The notes: a model not told the origin generated them from the sequence alone. Shown: positions 1-6,351, counted from the stretch's first letter. The stretch is 10,955 nt of DNA from a bacterium (GCA_021779435.1 JAJYAR010000052.1:1-10955); one strand, 5' to 3'. Numbers and translations: made by a program.

Positions 1-908
1 GTGTCTATTCGCCGGCGAAGTACGGCATTCTTCCGGAAATCCTGCCGGCGGAACGGCTCGTGAAGGCAAACGGGACGGTGGAGATGCTCACCCTGGTGGC
101 GATCCTCGGCGGACTCTGGGGCGGTGCGAAGCTGTTCGACCATTCCCGCTCCCTACCTCTCTGCTACCTCGTGAACGCGGGGTTTTATGTGTGTGCGCTG
201 GTGCTGAACGCCGCGATGTCACGCACGCCGCACGACGCGAGCGCGAAACTCCGGGACAGCGTGGGTGCGTTCGGTCGCAGCCTGCGCGACCTGGTCCTTC
301 ATCCACGGCTTGGCCGGGTGCTGCTTGGGTGCGGCATGTTCTGGTTCGTCGGCGCGGTGCTGCGGGCCAACCTGCAGGGCTGGGGTCTGAATGCCATGCA
401 GACCGCGGGCGTCGCGGAGATCACCAACGAGCGTCTGACGCTTCTCAAGATCGGCATGATCCTTGGCATCGTCAGCGGCAGTCTCCTTGCGGGCCAATGG
501 CACCGGACAGGCGACCTCTCCTGGACCCGCCGGTATGGCGTTCTCCTCGCGGTTTCGGTGGCGCTGCTCGGTTTGGTCGGCGGACGCGCGGGATTGGTCG
601 TGGCGATTGCCCTGCTCGTGGCCTCGGGGCTGGCTTCGGGGCTTCTGTTGATCCCGCTGAACGCCGCGTTGCAGCACGAGAGCGACCCGGCGAAGCGTGG
701 CAAGACGATCGCGGTGCAGAATTTCACCGACTATTTCGCGATGCTGGCGGGCATGGGCTTCATGGCCCTGCTGACCGGAGCGGGGTTGCTGGCCAACGGC
801 ATTTTCATCGCGGTTGCGACCACGCTGGCGCTGCTGGCGCTCGCGTTGCGGATTCCCCGGCTGGCAACGGCGCGGATTGCCGAGGCCGAGTCGGTCACCG
901 AGTCCTGA
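1..908 (+). CDS. lplT: LplT-like lysophospholipid transporter (MFS), 5' end cut by window edge
   Basis: This is the C-terminal part of a major facilitator superfamily protein. The reading frame is open from base 3 and runs through the GTG at 60, so that GTG is internal and the true start lies outside the window. The first residues read VYSPAKYGILPEILPAERLV followed by KANG, which closely matches the SPAKYGIL...LVKANG block I remember from E. coli LplT. Later blocks also match the family: FWFVGAVLR in mid-protein, then IPLNAALQ and IAVQN. Several hydrophobic helices are visible and the protein ends in a short polar tail. In E. coli, LplT flips lysophospholipids across the inner membrane so that Aas can re-acylate them. 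The gene directly downstream here is aas, 16 bases away, which supports the assignment. The shared orientation and short gap suggest one transcript. Confidence in MFS is very high; LplT as the specific role is strong from context. Confidence 0.88.
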   Translation, partial: VYSPAKYGILPEILPAERLVKANGTVEMLTLVAILGGLWGGAKLFDHSRSLPLCYLVNAGFYVCALVLNAAMSRTPHDASAKLRDSVGAFGRSLRDLVLHPRLGRVLLGCGMFWFVGAVLRANLQGWGLNAMQTAGVAEITNERLTLLKIGMILGIVSGSLLAGQWHRTGDLSWTRRYGVLLAVSVALLGLVGGRAGLVVAIALLVASGLASGLLLIPLNAALQHESDPAKRGKTIAVQNFTDYFAMLAGMGFMALLTGAGLLANGIFIAVATTLALLALALRIPRLATARIAEAESVTES

Positions 909-910
909 GC

Positions 911-916
911 AGGAGG
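911..916 (+). promoter_or_regulatory. Shine-Dalgarno sequence of aas
   Basis: AGGAGG lies 8 bases before the ATG at 925, just after the lplT stop codon (906-908). It decides the aas start: the frame stays open upstream to about 814, but that part overlaps lplT and has no ribosome binding site. It is the only strong Shine-Dalgarno sequence I find in front of a gene in this window. Confidence 0.85.
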
Positions 917-924
917 AGCATCCC

Positions 925-3099
925 ATGAAGACTCTCCTGAAGCTTCTGCTCCGTGTGCTCTTCCGGTACCGCGCGTTCAATGTCGACGTGTTGAATACAC
1001 CGGGGCCGGTCCTGCTGGTTCCGAATCACGTGTCCTGGCTCGACTGGCTGTTCCTCTACGTGGTGCTGGAGGACGACTGGAAATTCGTGGCAACGACGAC
1101 CACGGCGCGACTGAGTTGGATTCATCGGGCGATCGTCCTCGGGAAGCGCACGTTTCCGATCGACCCAACCTCGCCGTACGCGGTGCGCTCGATGGCCGAG
1201 CATCTCGAGAAAGGCGGCCGCCTCGTGTTGTTCGCCGAAGGTCGGATCTCCTGCACCGGCGGGCTGATGAAGCTGTTCGACGGTTCCGGGTTCCTGATTC
1301 GGAAGACGAATGCGAAGGTTATCACCTGCTACCTGCGTGGGGCGATGCGGCTGAAGTGGGTGCGGCACCCCGGCTGGACAAGGTGGTTCCCGCGGGTTAG
1401 CGCGCATTTTAGTCCTGTCCTGCAGGCGCCGGATACCGAGGGGCTGTCACACATGGAGGCGCGTCACCGGCTCACGCAGTGGCTCCGCGATCGCATGATG
1501 ACGCAGCAATTCGATGTCGAGCATGCGTTCGGACCGCGGAACGTTCTCGCCGCGGTCGCGGAGACGGCCGCCTTCATTCCCGGTGGCGAGGCGCTGGAGG
1601 ATATCTCGTTCGTGCCGCTTCGCTACCGACGGCTGATGGTGGGAGTGGATGTGCTGTCCGGAGCCTGGGCCGGCCGGCTTTCCGTCGCGGGGGGCGCCCG
1701 CGTCGGCGTGCTGCTCCCGAATGTGAATGCAATGCCAGTGACGCTCCTGAGCCTCTGGGCGGCGGGGAAGATCCCGACGATCCTCAATTTTTCGAGTGGC
1801 GTCGCGACGATGGTCGGGTGTGCGAAGCTGGCCGGGCTGGAGGAGATCGTCACGTCGCGCGCATTCCTCGAGAAGTCGCGGCTCGAAGTGAGGCCGTTCG
1901 AGGAGGCGGGGATGCGGCTGGTTTACCTGGAGGACGTCCGCGCTTCGTTGCCCGGCCTCTCCAAGCTTGGCGCCGTGGTGCGCCACCGGTTCGCGGTCGG
2001 CCGGCGGTTTCGTCGTGGCGGTCCGTCGTCGGACGATACCGCGGTGATCCTTTTCACGAGCGGCTCGGAAAACACGCCCAAGGGCGTCGAACTGACGCAT
2101 GCGAACCTGCTGGCGAACATCCGGCAGTCGCTGGCGGTGATGGACATTTCGGATACGGACCGGTTCTTCAATGCGCTGCCGCTCTTCCACAGCTTTGGGC
2201 TCACGGCCGGCACGCTGCTGCCGCTGGTGCGCGGCTGCTACACCTTCCTTTATCCCTCACCTCTGCACTACCGCATCGTGCCCGCGATGGTGTACGAGCG
2301 GAACTGCACGGTGCTGCTGGCAACAAACACCTTCCTGAACGGCTACGCGCGGAAGGCGCATCCGTACGACTTTCGCTCGATGCGCTACCTGGTTTCGGGC
2401 GCGGAGAAGGTGCAGGCGAACACGCTGGAGACCTGGTCACGGAAGTTCGGCGTGCGCGTGCTGGAAGGCTATGGCGCGACGGAGTGCAGCCCTGTGCTCA
2501 GCGTGAACACCTGGGTCGAGCCCCGGGTGGGTTCGGCGGGACGGTTGCTCCCGGGCATGGAGTGCCGACTCGAGGCGGTGGAAGGAGTTTCGGCCGGTGG
2601 GCGGCTCTTTGTGCGCGGTCCGAATGTGATGAAAGGGTATCTGAACCCCGAGGCGAACGCGGCGTTCCAGGCGCTCGACGGCTGGTATGACACCGGCGAT
2701 ATTGCGGAAGTGGATGCGCAGGGGTTTGTCCATCTGCGCGGACGCATGAAGCGCTTCGCGAAGGTCAGTGGCGAAATGGTGAGCCTGACGGCAATCGAGG
2801 ATGCGCTCGCTGGTGCGTTCCCTCAGTTTGGCGCCCGGTGCGAGACGGCCGTCATCGCGCGGCCCGACTCCGACAAGGGCGAGGTCCTCGTTGCGGTCAC
2901 GAATGAACCCCGGCTGAAGCTACCGGAAGTCCGTGCGGTGCTCCGGGAGAAAGGCTTCTCGAACCTGGCTGCGCCGCGCGAGCTTCGGACCGTGCGTTCG
3001 ATCCCGAAGCTTGGCAGTGGGAAGACGAATCACCGCGAACTGGTGCTGGCGCTCTCGGCGGTGACGCCAAACGGGGCGACGACGACCGTGCACGGTTGA
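925..3099 (+). CDS. aas: Aas: 2-acylglycerophosphoethanolamine acyltransferase / acyl-ACP synthetase
   Basis: This 724-residue, two-domain membrane-associated enzyme is close in length to E. coli Aas (719). Residues about 1-200 form a PlsC-type acyltransferase, with the HX4D motif at H35-D40 (NHVSWLDW) and the substrate motif FAEGR at 103-107; the usual proline of that second motif is alanine. Residues about 230-724 form an AMP-binding acyl-activating domain: the phosphate loop FTSGSENTPKG around 377-387, YGATE at 516-520, GWYDTGD at 586-592, and the likely adenylation lysine K700 in GSGK. The blocks LPLFHSFGLT and YPSPLHYRIVP match what I recall of E. coli Aas. The expected role is ATP-dependent loading of fatty acid onto acyl carrier protein and transfer to the 2-position of lysophospholipid, repairing membrane lipids brought in by LplT. 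Start: ATG at 925 with AGGAGG upstream. All catalytic motifs are present, so the gene looks intact. Confidence 0.95.
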   Translation: MKTLLKLLLRVLFRYRAFNVDVLNTPGPVLLVPNHVSWLDWLFLYVVLEDDWKFVATTTTARLSWIHRAIVLGKRTFPIDPTSPYAVRSMAEHLEKGGRLVLFAEGRISCTGGLMKLFDGSGFLIRKTNAKVITCYLRGAMRLKWVRHPGWTRWFPRVSAHFSPVLQAPDTEGLSHMEARHRLTQWLRDRMMTQQFDVEHAFGPRNVLAAVAETAAFIPGGEALEDISFVPLRYRRLMVGVDVLSGAWAGRLSVAGGARVGVLLPNVNAMPVTLLSLWAAGKIPTILNFSSGVATMVGCAKLAGLEEIVTSRAFLEKSRLEVRPFEEAGMRLVYLEDVRASLPGLSKLGAVVRHRFAVGRRFRRGGPSSDDTAVILFTSGSENTPKGVELTHANLLANIRQSLAVMDISDTDRFFNALPLFHSFGLTAGTLLPLVRGCYTFLYPSPLHYRIVPAMVYERNCTVLLATNTFLNGYARKAHPYDFRSMRYLVSGAEKVQANTLETWSRKFGVRVLEGYGATECSPVLSVNTWVEPRVGSAGRLLPGMECRLEAVEGVSAGGRLFVRGPNVMKGYLNPEANAAFQALDGWYDTGDIAEVDAQGFVHLRGRMKRFAKVSGEMVSLTAIEDALAGAFPQFGARCETAVIARPDSDKGEVLVAVTNEPRLKLPEVRAVLREKGFSNLAAPRELRTVRSIPKLGSGKTNHRELVLALSAVTPNGATTTVHG

Positions 3100-3110
3100 T
3101 GAGTACGACG

Positions 3111-3131
3111 CGGAACCCTGAACCGCGAATG
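3111..3131 (+). repeat. Degenerate 7-base tandem repeat (GAACC type), three units
   Basis: Three consecutive heptamers, CGGAACC, CTGAACC and GCGAATG, start 12 bases after the aas stop codon. The same heptamer type (NNGAACC) recurs as four units at 4670-4697, so this looks like a copy or remnant of an intergenic repeat family. Confidence 0.5.
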
Positions 3132-3252
3132 GGAGACCCGCCACAAACCTGGAGCGGCTCCGCCGCAACCGAACGTCGAACCACTGATCCGGGACGGTCT
3201 GCGTAGGGCCGGACCGCTGGGCCGGCCGTCTGTCGGCGTCTGTCGTCGGAAA

Positions 3253-3279
3253 CGCGGGGTGTGGGCACCCCGCCCACAG
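3253..3279 (+). repeat. 27-base GC-rich hairpin repeat, copy 1
   Basis: The element matches 4839-4865 at 26 of 27 bases. It contains a perfect 8-base stem, GCGGGGTG (3254-3261) and CACCCCGC (3266-3273), around a 4-base loop TGGG, followed by a conserved CCACAG tail. The single difference between copies is in the loop, so the stem is unchanged. Lying between convergent genes, it could act as a terminator, but there is no T-run. Confidence 0.8.
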
Positions 3280-3290
3280 CACGATTGGAA

Positions 3291-3367
3291 AACCGCGAAG
3301 CGCGCCAACACACGCGAAAGTCCGGTACGGCCATACGCCTTCGCGCTCATTCGCGTCCTTCGCGGTT
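3291..3367. repeat. Long imperfect inverted repeat between convergent genes, possible bidirectional terminator
   Basis: Outer arms AACCGCGAAG (3291-3300) and CTTCGCGGTT (3358-3367) are perfect reverse complements. Inside them the match continues imperfectly (CGCG and GCGAA blocks on both sides, meeting near GGCC at 3330-3333), giving arms of nearly 40 bases. The fold would be a long stem-loop in RNA from either strand. There is no clean T-run, so a terminator role is inferred from position only. It may equally be a dispersed palindromic repeat. Confidence 0.6.
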
Positions 3368-3494
3368 ACCGTGCCTTGGTCCAGTTCATCCGTGATTCAA
3401 CCGGCTCGGTCCTTCGTGCTGCATCCTTCTAAATCGTGTTTCTTGTGCGCGTTTCTCCTACGCCGCGAGGCGGGGTCGCTCCCAACGGCGTGCC

Positions 3495-4430
3495 TCACTC
3501 TGCGCGGATAGGCTGCACGGCTGCGGTGTCCACGGCGGCGGGCACGGACTGCTCCGGCCAGGTTTCACGGACGTACGTCTGGATGTGCTGAAGCGCGAGA
3601 CGTATCAACGGGCTGGGTTCGCCGCGCCAGAGCACGCCGAGCTCGATGGGCTCGAAGCCGTCGAGCGGAATGACGCGGATATCCTTCTGCTTCACGATTT
3701 CGGGCACGGCGATGCTCAACCCGAAACCGGAGCCGTCTGCGACGTACTGGGTGATCAGCTCGAGGGAGCTTGCCTCGGTGGAATACGGCCACGTCACGCG
3801 TCGACGCTGGAGTTCCGCCTGGAACGCCTCGCACATCGGCTCGGCGGGTGGCAACGCGATCAACGGTTCATCGATGCGGCCCCGTTTCCAGAGTTCGTCC
3901 GCGTTTTTGATCTTCGCCTTTCGGTTCGCGAGAAGGACGAGCGGGAGCCGGAGAAGAGGCGTCGCCCGGGTGTGCGGGGGTGGGCGTTTCCGGAGAGGAA
4001 GGACGGCCAGGTCGAGCTCGCCTGACTGAAGCCATGCCTCCATCTCGGATTGAAAGCCGGACCTGAGCATGAGCCGGAAGCCCGGGTGTGACTGCTTGAG
4101 TCGTGCGATGACGGCGGGCAGGTGGTGGCGCAGCACGACCTCGGCGGCGCCGATCCTGAGCTGCGGTGCGAAATTCCTGCGGAGCCGTTCGCCGACCTGC
4201 TCGACGTTGTCGAAGAAAGGCTTGATGAACGCGAGGAGCTCCTCGCCCTGGGGCGTGAGCCGGAACGGCTGACGTTCGAAGAGGGTGGCCCCGAGGTCTT
4301 CTTCGAGCTGCAGGATCTGACCGCTGACGGCAGGCTGCTGGATCCCGTACGGCATGTTGCGGACGGCGGCGCTGATGCCGCCGTGGCGCGCGACGTAGTA
4401 GAACAGCTCCAGGTGGTGGATGTTGATCAC
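3495..4430 (-). CDS. LysR-family transcriptional regulator
   Basis: The 311-residue length is usual for LysR regulators. Residues 1-62 form the winged helix-turn-helix: HHLELFYYVARHGGISAAV, then PAVSGQILQLEEDLG (33-47), LFERQPFRLTPQG (50-62). The stretch before PAVS (NMPYGIQQ, 25-32) makes the helix-turn-helix about two residues longer than the common form. Residues from about 90 to 290 resemble the LysR substrate-binding domain, with VADGSGFGLSIAVPEIV near 230-246. The start is GTG at 4430: an in-frame stop lies at 4443-4445 and the next methionine (M26) falls inside the DNA-binding domain. No Shine-Dalgarno sequence is visible. The ligand and targets are unknown. It has no divergently transcribed neighbour, the usual LysR target, since recA upstream runs the same way and aas converges on it. 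It acts in the cytoplasm on DNA. Confidence 0.92.
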   Translation of the reverse strand: MINIHHLELFYYVARHGGISAAVRNMPYGIQQPAVSGQILQLEEDLGATLFERQPFRLTPQGEELLAFIKPFFDNVEQVGERLRRNFAPQLRIGAAEVVLRHHLPAVIARLKQSHPGFRLMLRSGFQSEMEAWLQSGELDLAVLPLRKRPPPHTRATPLLRLPLVLLANRKAKIKNADELWKRGRIDEPLIALPPAEPMCEAFQAELQRRRVTWPYSTEASSLELITQYVADGSGFGLSIAVPEIVKQKDIRVIPLDGFEPIELGVLWRGEPSPLIRLALQHIQTYVRETWPEQSVPAAVDTAAVQPIRAE

Positions 4431-4520
4431 GGTGGGCGGACGTTACTATTTCGGGCCCGGGAGTCGGATCAACAGAAGAAAGGCGCGGCGCAAACGCGCA
4501 TCCCAGCGCGCTGCGAGATC

Positions 4521-4543
4521 GGCTCGCTCACGCTTACCGCTAC
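4521..4543 (+). repeat. Exact 23-base direct repeat, copy 1
   Basis: Identical base for base to 4718-4740; begins GGCTCGCTCACG and ends TTACCGCTAC. The flanks differ, so this is a discrete dispersed unit and not part of a longer duplication. Confidence 0.85.
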
Positions 4544-4603
4544 GAGGAGCGAAGACCAGACGTGGGCGGAGAGGGCCGGCAATACCGATCGGGTCGGCTG
4601 GTG

Positions 4604-4620
4604 TTGTAGCCGGGGTCCGG
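4604..4620 (+). repeat. GTAGCC-core intergenic repeat, short copy
   Basis: TTGTAGCCGGGGTCCGG matches the cores found at 6221-6252, 6279-6304, 6343-6371 and 6382-6402. This copy lacks the complementary second arm and appears truncated. Confidence 0.6.
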
Positions 4621-4669
4621 CACGACGAACAAAGATCGCGAAAGGCTTCGGCGAGGCGTCGCAGCAACC

Positions 4670-4697
4670 TTGAACCTCGAACATTGAACCTGGAACG
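4670..4697 (+). repeat. Degenerate 7-base tandem repeat (TTGAACC type), four units
   Basis: Four consecutive heptamers, TTGAACC, TCGAACA, TTGAACC and TGGAACG, with GAAC fixed in each unit. The same type occurs at 3111-3131. Confidence 0.65.
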
Positions 4698-4717
4698 CGG
4701 CCGCGACGCGGCCGGCC

Positions 4718-4740
4718 GGCTCGCTCACGCTTACCGCTAC
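4718..4740 (+). repeat. Exact 23-base direct repeat, copy 2
   Basis: Identical to 4521-4543. It follows directly on a GC-rich hairpin (4698-4714) that is absent at copy 1. Confidence 0.85.
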
Positions 4741-4838
4741 ACCTGCGAACGCCCCTGTTGCAGCCTGGGTCCGTTGGCCACGGTGGTTGAGCCACTCGCT
4801 TCGAACTGGGAGCTCCTTTGGCGCTTGGAATGCCCAAG

Positions 4839-4865
4839 CGCGGGGTGAGGGCACCCCGCCCACAG
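4839..4865 (+). repeat. 27-base GC-rich hairpin repeat, copy 2
   Basis: The element differs from 3253-3279 at one loop base only. Its 8-base stem is 4840-4847 with 4852-4859 around loop AGGG, and it keeps the CCACAG tail. It sits 75 bases beyond the 3' end of recA. Confidence 0.8.
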
Positions 4866-4915
4866 GAAGAATCCGGGCTCGATCACGCCGGCGGCGACGT
4901 CTCCGCGGAGCGCCT

Positions 4916-4940
4916 AGGTTTTCGCGCTGCGCGAAAACCT
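4916..4940 (-). terminator. Palindrome at the recA stop codon, probable terminator
   Basis: AGGTTTTCGCGC (4916-4927) and GCGCGAAAACCT (4929-4940) are perfect reverse complements about a single central base, giving an 11-base stem with a 3-base loop in practice. On the recA strand the hairpin begins at the last base of the TGA stop codon. The stem includes A4 and T4 tracts but no U-run follows, so it is not a textbook intrinsic terminator. A role in ending transcription or protecting the 3' end is inferred from position. Confidence 0.6.
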
Positions 4941-6031
4941 CAGCTCTCGGTTTTTTCCGAGTCGCTGCCGGTGACGGTTTCGCCGCCCTTGACGCTGACC
5001 TTCTCGAGGATGGCTTTCTTGATCTTGTCGGCGACCTCAGGCTTTTCCTTGAGGGCGAGTTTGGCGGCGTCGCGACCCTGGCCGACCAGGTTGCCTTCGT
5101 ACGCGATCCACGCGCCCTTCTTTTCGAGGATCTTGTGTTCCAGCCCGAGATCGAGAAGCGAGCCGTTGGCGGAGATGCCCTCGTCGTACATGATGTCGAA
5201 TTCGCACTCGGTGAACGGAGGAGCCACCTTGTTCTTCACGACCTTGATCTTCGTGCGGTTGCCCACGACGCGACCCTCGGGGGTCTTGATCTGGTCCTTG
5301 CGGCGGATGTCGATGCGGATCGAGGAGAAGAACTTAAGGGCGCGACCACCGGGGGTCGTCTCGGGGTTGCCGAACATGACGCCGATCTTCTCGCGGATCT
5401 GGTTGGTGAAGATGCAGACGCACTTGGTCTTGCTGACGACCGCGGTGAGCCGGCGCATGGCCTGCGACATCAGCCGCGCCTGCGAGCCGACGGTGGCGTC
5501 GCCCATCTGACCGTCGAGTTCCTGCTTCGAAATCAGGGCGGCGACCGAGTCGATCACGATGACGTCGATCGAGTTGGAGCGGATCAGGGTCTCGGCGATG
5601 TTCAGGGCGTCCTCGCCGGAATCCGGCTGGGAAACCAGGAGGTCGTCGAGGTTCACGCCGACGATGCGGGCGTATTTCGGATCGAGCGCGTGTTCGACGT
5701 CAATGAACGCCGCGAGTCCGCCCTTGCGCTGTGCTTCCGCGATCACACTCAAGCAGAAGGTCGTCTTGCCGGAGGATTCCGGGCCATAAATTTCGATGAT
5801 GCGTCCGAGGGGGAGGCCGCCGACGCCAAGTGCGAGGTCGATGGCGAGCGAGCCAGTCGACAGGGTTTCGACCTTCATCTTCGTCGCGTCGCCGAGCCGC
5901 ATGATCGAGCCCTCGCCGAACTGCTTGGTGATGGAGGAGAGCGCGAGTTCGATGTTCTTGTCGCGTGCAGGGCTTGTGACGGCGACCTCGGCTTTGGGCT
6001 TGGTGACGGGGGCGGGAGCGGCTTTTGACAT
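4940..6031 (-). CDS. recA: RecA recombinase
   Basis: The 363-residue DNA strand-exchange ATPase also activates LexA self-cleavage in the SOS response. Visible features: the conserved core beginning [11 protein letters not shown] (38-48), Walker A GPESSGKT (83-90), the likely catalytic glutamate E113 in VEHALDP, Walker B VIVIDS (157-162), DNA-binding loop L1 around 174-183, and loop L2 with [20 protein letters not shown] (209-228). The N-terminus has about 20 extra Ala/Pro/Lys-rich residues before the conserved core, and the C-terminus is acidic and polar. Start: ATG at 6031; the frame continues upstream to 6145, but that extension (MQLYTPWLL...) is unlike RecA and overlaps the candidate LexA operator. 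No Shine-Dalgarno sequence is seen (CGTCCTTCCC precedes the ATG). Loop L1 reads [10 protein letters not shown] where most RecA proteins have GDSHxGxxAR. It is probably SOS-regulated and transcribed alone. Confidence 0.97.
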   Translation of the reverse strand: MSKAAPAPVTKPKAEVAVTSPARDKNIELALSSITKQFGEGSIMRLGDATKMKVETLSTGSLAIDLALGVGGLPLGRIIEIYGPESSGKTTFCLSVIAEAQRKGGLAAFIDVEHALDPKYARIVGVNLDDLLVSQPDSGEDALNIAETLIRSNSIDVIVIDSVAALISKQELDGQMGDATVGSQARLMSQAMRRLTAVVSKTKCVCIFTNQIREKIGVMFGNPETTPGGRALKFFSSIRIDIRRKDQIKTPEGRVVGNRTKIKVVKNKVAPPFTECEFDIMYDEGISANGSLLDLGLEHKILEKKGAWIAYEGNLVGQGRDAAKLALKEKPEVADKIKKAILEKVSVKGGETVTGSDSEKTES

Positions 6032-6132
6032 GGGAAGGACGAATGAGATTCGGGTGTGTACCAGTTTTGGGTCAGCGTGCGTCGGGAGGAACCCGAGGCA
6101 AGGACGGATAAACGATGGGAGAAGCCATGGCG

Positions 6133-6146
6133 TGTACAGCTGCACA
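6133..6146 (-). promoter_or_regulatory. Candidate LexA (SOS) operator of recA
   Basis: On the recA strand the site reads TGTGC-AGCT-GTACA. It matches the published Verrucomicrobia LexA consensus TGTTC-N4-GAACA at 8 of 10 fixed positions, keeping both TGT and ACA ends and the inner C and G. It lies within an 18-base near-palindrome (6131-6148, one mismatched pair). A TTGACG that could be a -35 box (6152 to 6147, recA strand) directly precedes and touches it, with a T6 tract just upstream, so a bound repressor would sit in the promoter spacer. The -10 box is not convincing (CATGGC at 17-base spacing). The site is about 100 bases before the recA start. Confidence 0.7.
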
Positions 6147-6220
6147 CGTCAAGGGTAAAAAAGGTTAGGCGCGTCTGGCGCGGCGCGCGAGGTTGAGCCG
6201 CGGCGGAGCCTCCCTACTCA

Positions 6221-6252
6221 CAGCCACCGCGATCTGCGAACCGCGGCTACAA
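6221..6252 (-). repeat. GTAGCC-core hairpin repeat, copy
   Basis: On the minus strand it begins TTGTAGCCGCGGTTCGCAG and ends in GCGGTGGCTG, so CCGCGG-type and GCGG-type arms face each other around TTCGCAGAT. It shares the TGTAGCC start and central TCxGCAG-type core with the neighbouring copies. Confidence 0.65.
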
Positions 6253-6278
6253 CGAGGCGGCGGGATGCGATAGTCGGG

Positions 6279-6304
6279 TGTAGCCGGCCTCCGCAGAGGC
6301 CGGG
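6279..6304 (+). repeat. GTAGCC-core hairpin repeat, copy in opposite orientation
   Basis: TGTAGCC leads into a perfect 8-base-pair hairpin, CCGGCCTC (6284-6291) and GAGGCCGG (6296-6303), with loop CGCA. The orientation is opposite to that of the copies on either side. Confidence 0.75.
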
Positions 6305-6329
6305 GATTGGGAGCATGCGAAGACGGCCA

Positions 6330-6351
6330 AGCCCCCAACGCACCGGGGGCT
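6330..6351 (-). terminator. GC hairpin downstream of the pilin-like operon, possible terminator
   Basis: AGCCCCC (6330-6336) and GGGGGCT (6345-6351) form a perfect 7-base-pair stem around an 8-base loop, about 70 bases past the stop codon of the PilX-like gene. No U-run follows on the minus strand, and the hairpin shares sequence with the overlapping repeat at 6343-6371, so it may simply be repeat structure. Confidence 0.45.

Larger units (their letters stand above)
3100..3494. other. Non-coding convergent intergenic region, hairpin and repeat rich
   Basis: This 395-base gap separates the 3' end of aas from the 3' end of the LysR gene. It holds a short run of 7-base repeats (3111-3131), a GC-rich hairpin that recurs at 4839-4865 (3253-3279) and a long imperfect inverted repeat (3291-3367). 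Bases 3368-3494 show nothing I recognise. Open frames here lack family resemblance and look like chance frames in GC-rich DNA. The hairpins are well placed to end transcription from both sides. Confidence 0.7.
4431..4939. other. Non-coding region between recA and the LysR gene, built largely of short repeats
   Basis: These 509 bases hold no gene I can support. They contain an exact 23-base direct repeat (4521-4543 and 4718-4740), one copy of a GTAGCC-core repeat (4604-4620), a 7-base tandem repeat (4670-4697), a 7-base-pair GC hairpin (4698-4704 with 4708-4714), the second copy of the 27-base hairpin repeat (4839-4865), a 10-base palindrome CTCCGCGGAG (4901-4910) and a strong palindrome touching the recA stop codon. 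The LysR promoter must lie at the left end, but I see no convincing -35 and -10 pair. Confidence 0.75.

Noticed and set aside
814..924. Upstream extension of the aas frame
   Set aside because: Overlaps the lplT C-terminus in another frame, has an Arg/Trp-rich translation and no ribosome binding site. ATG 925 with AGGAGG is clearly better.
1479..2690. 403-codon frame inside aas on the same strand
   Set aside because: Arg/Gly/Ala-rich out-of-frame translation of aas, whose motifs run continuously through the region.
2897..3350. Several minus-strand frames across the aas 3' end and following intergenic region
   Set aside because: Arg/Ser/Pro-rich, mutually overlapping and running through hairpin repeats; chance frames.
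4420..4863. Plus and minus frames of 107-183 codons in the recA-LysR intergenic region
   Set aside because: They cross repeat copies and have low-complexity Arg/Ala/Ser/Pro translations with no family resemblance.
4431..4939. Possible CRISPR array or integron-type element because of the repeats
   Set aside because: The 23-base repeat occurs only twice with a 174-base gap, spacers are not regular, and no cas or integrase gene is nearby.
4787..6028. 413-codon open frame on the plus strand opposite recA
   Set aside because: recA on the minus strand is certain, and this frame mirrors its codons (many D, L, G, V and R runs).
6032..6145. 38-residue N-terminal extension of recA to the ATG at 6145
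   Set aside because: The extension does not resemble RecA and would put the start inside the candidate LexA operator, downstream of any promoter it controls.
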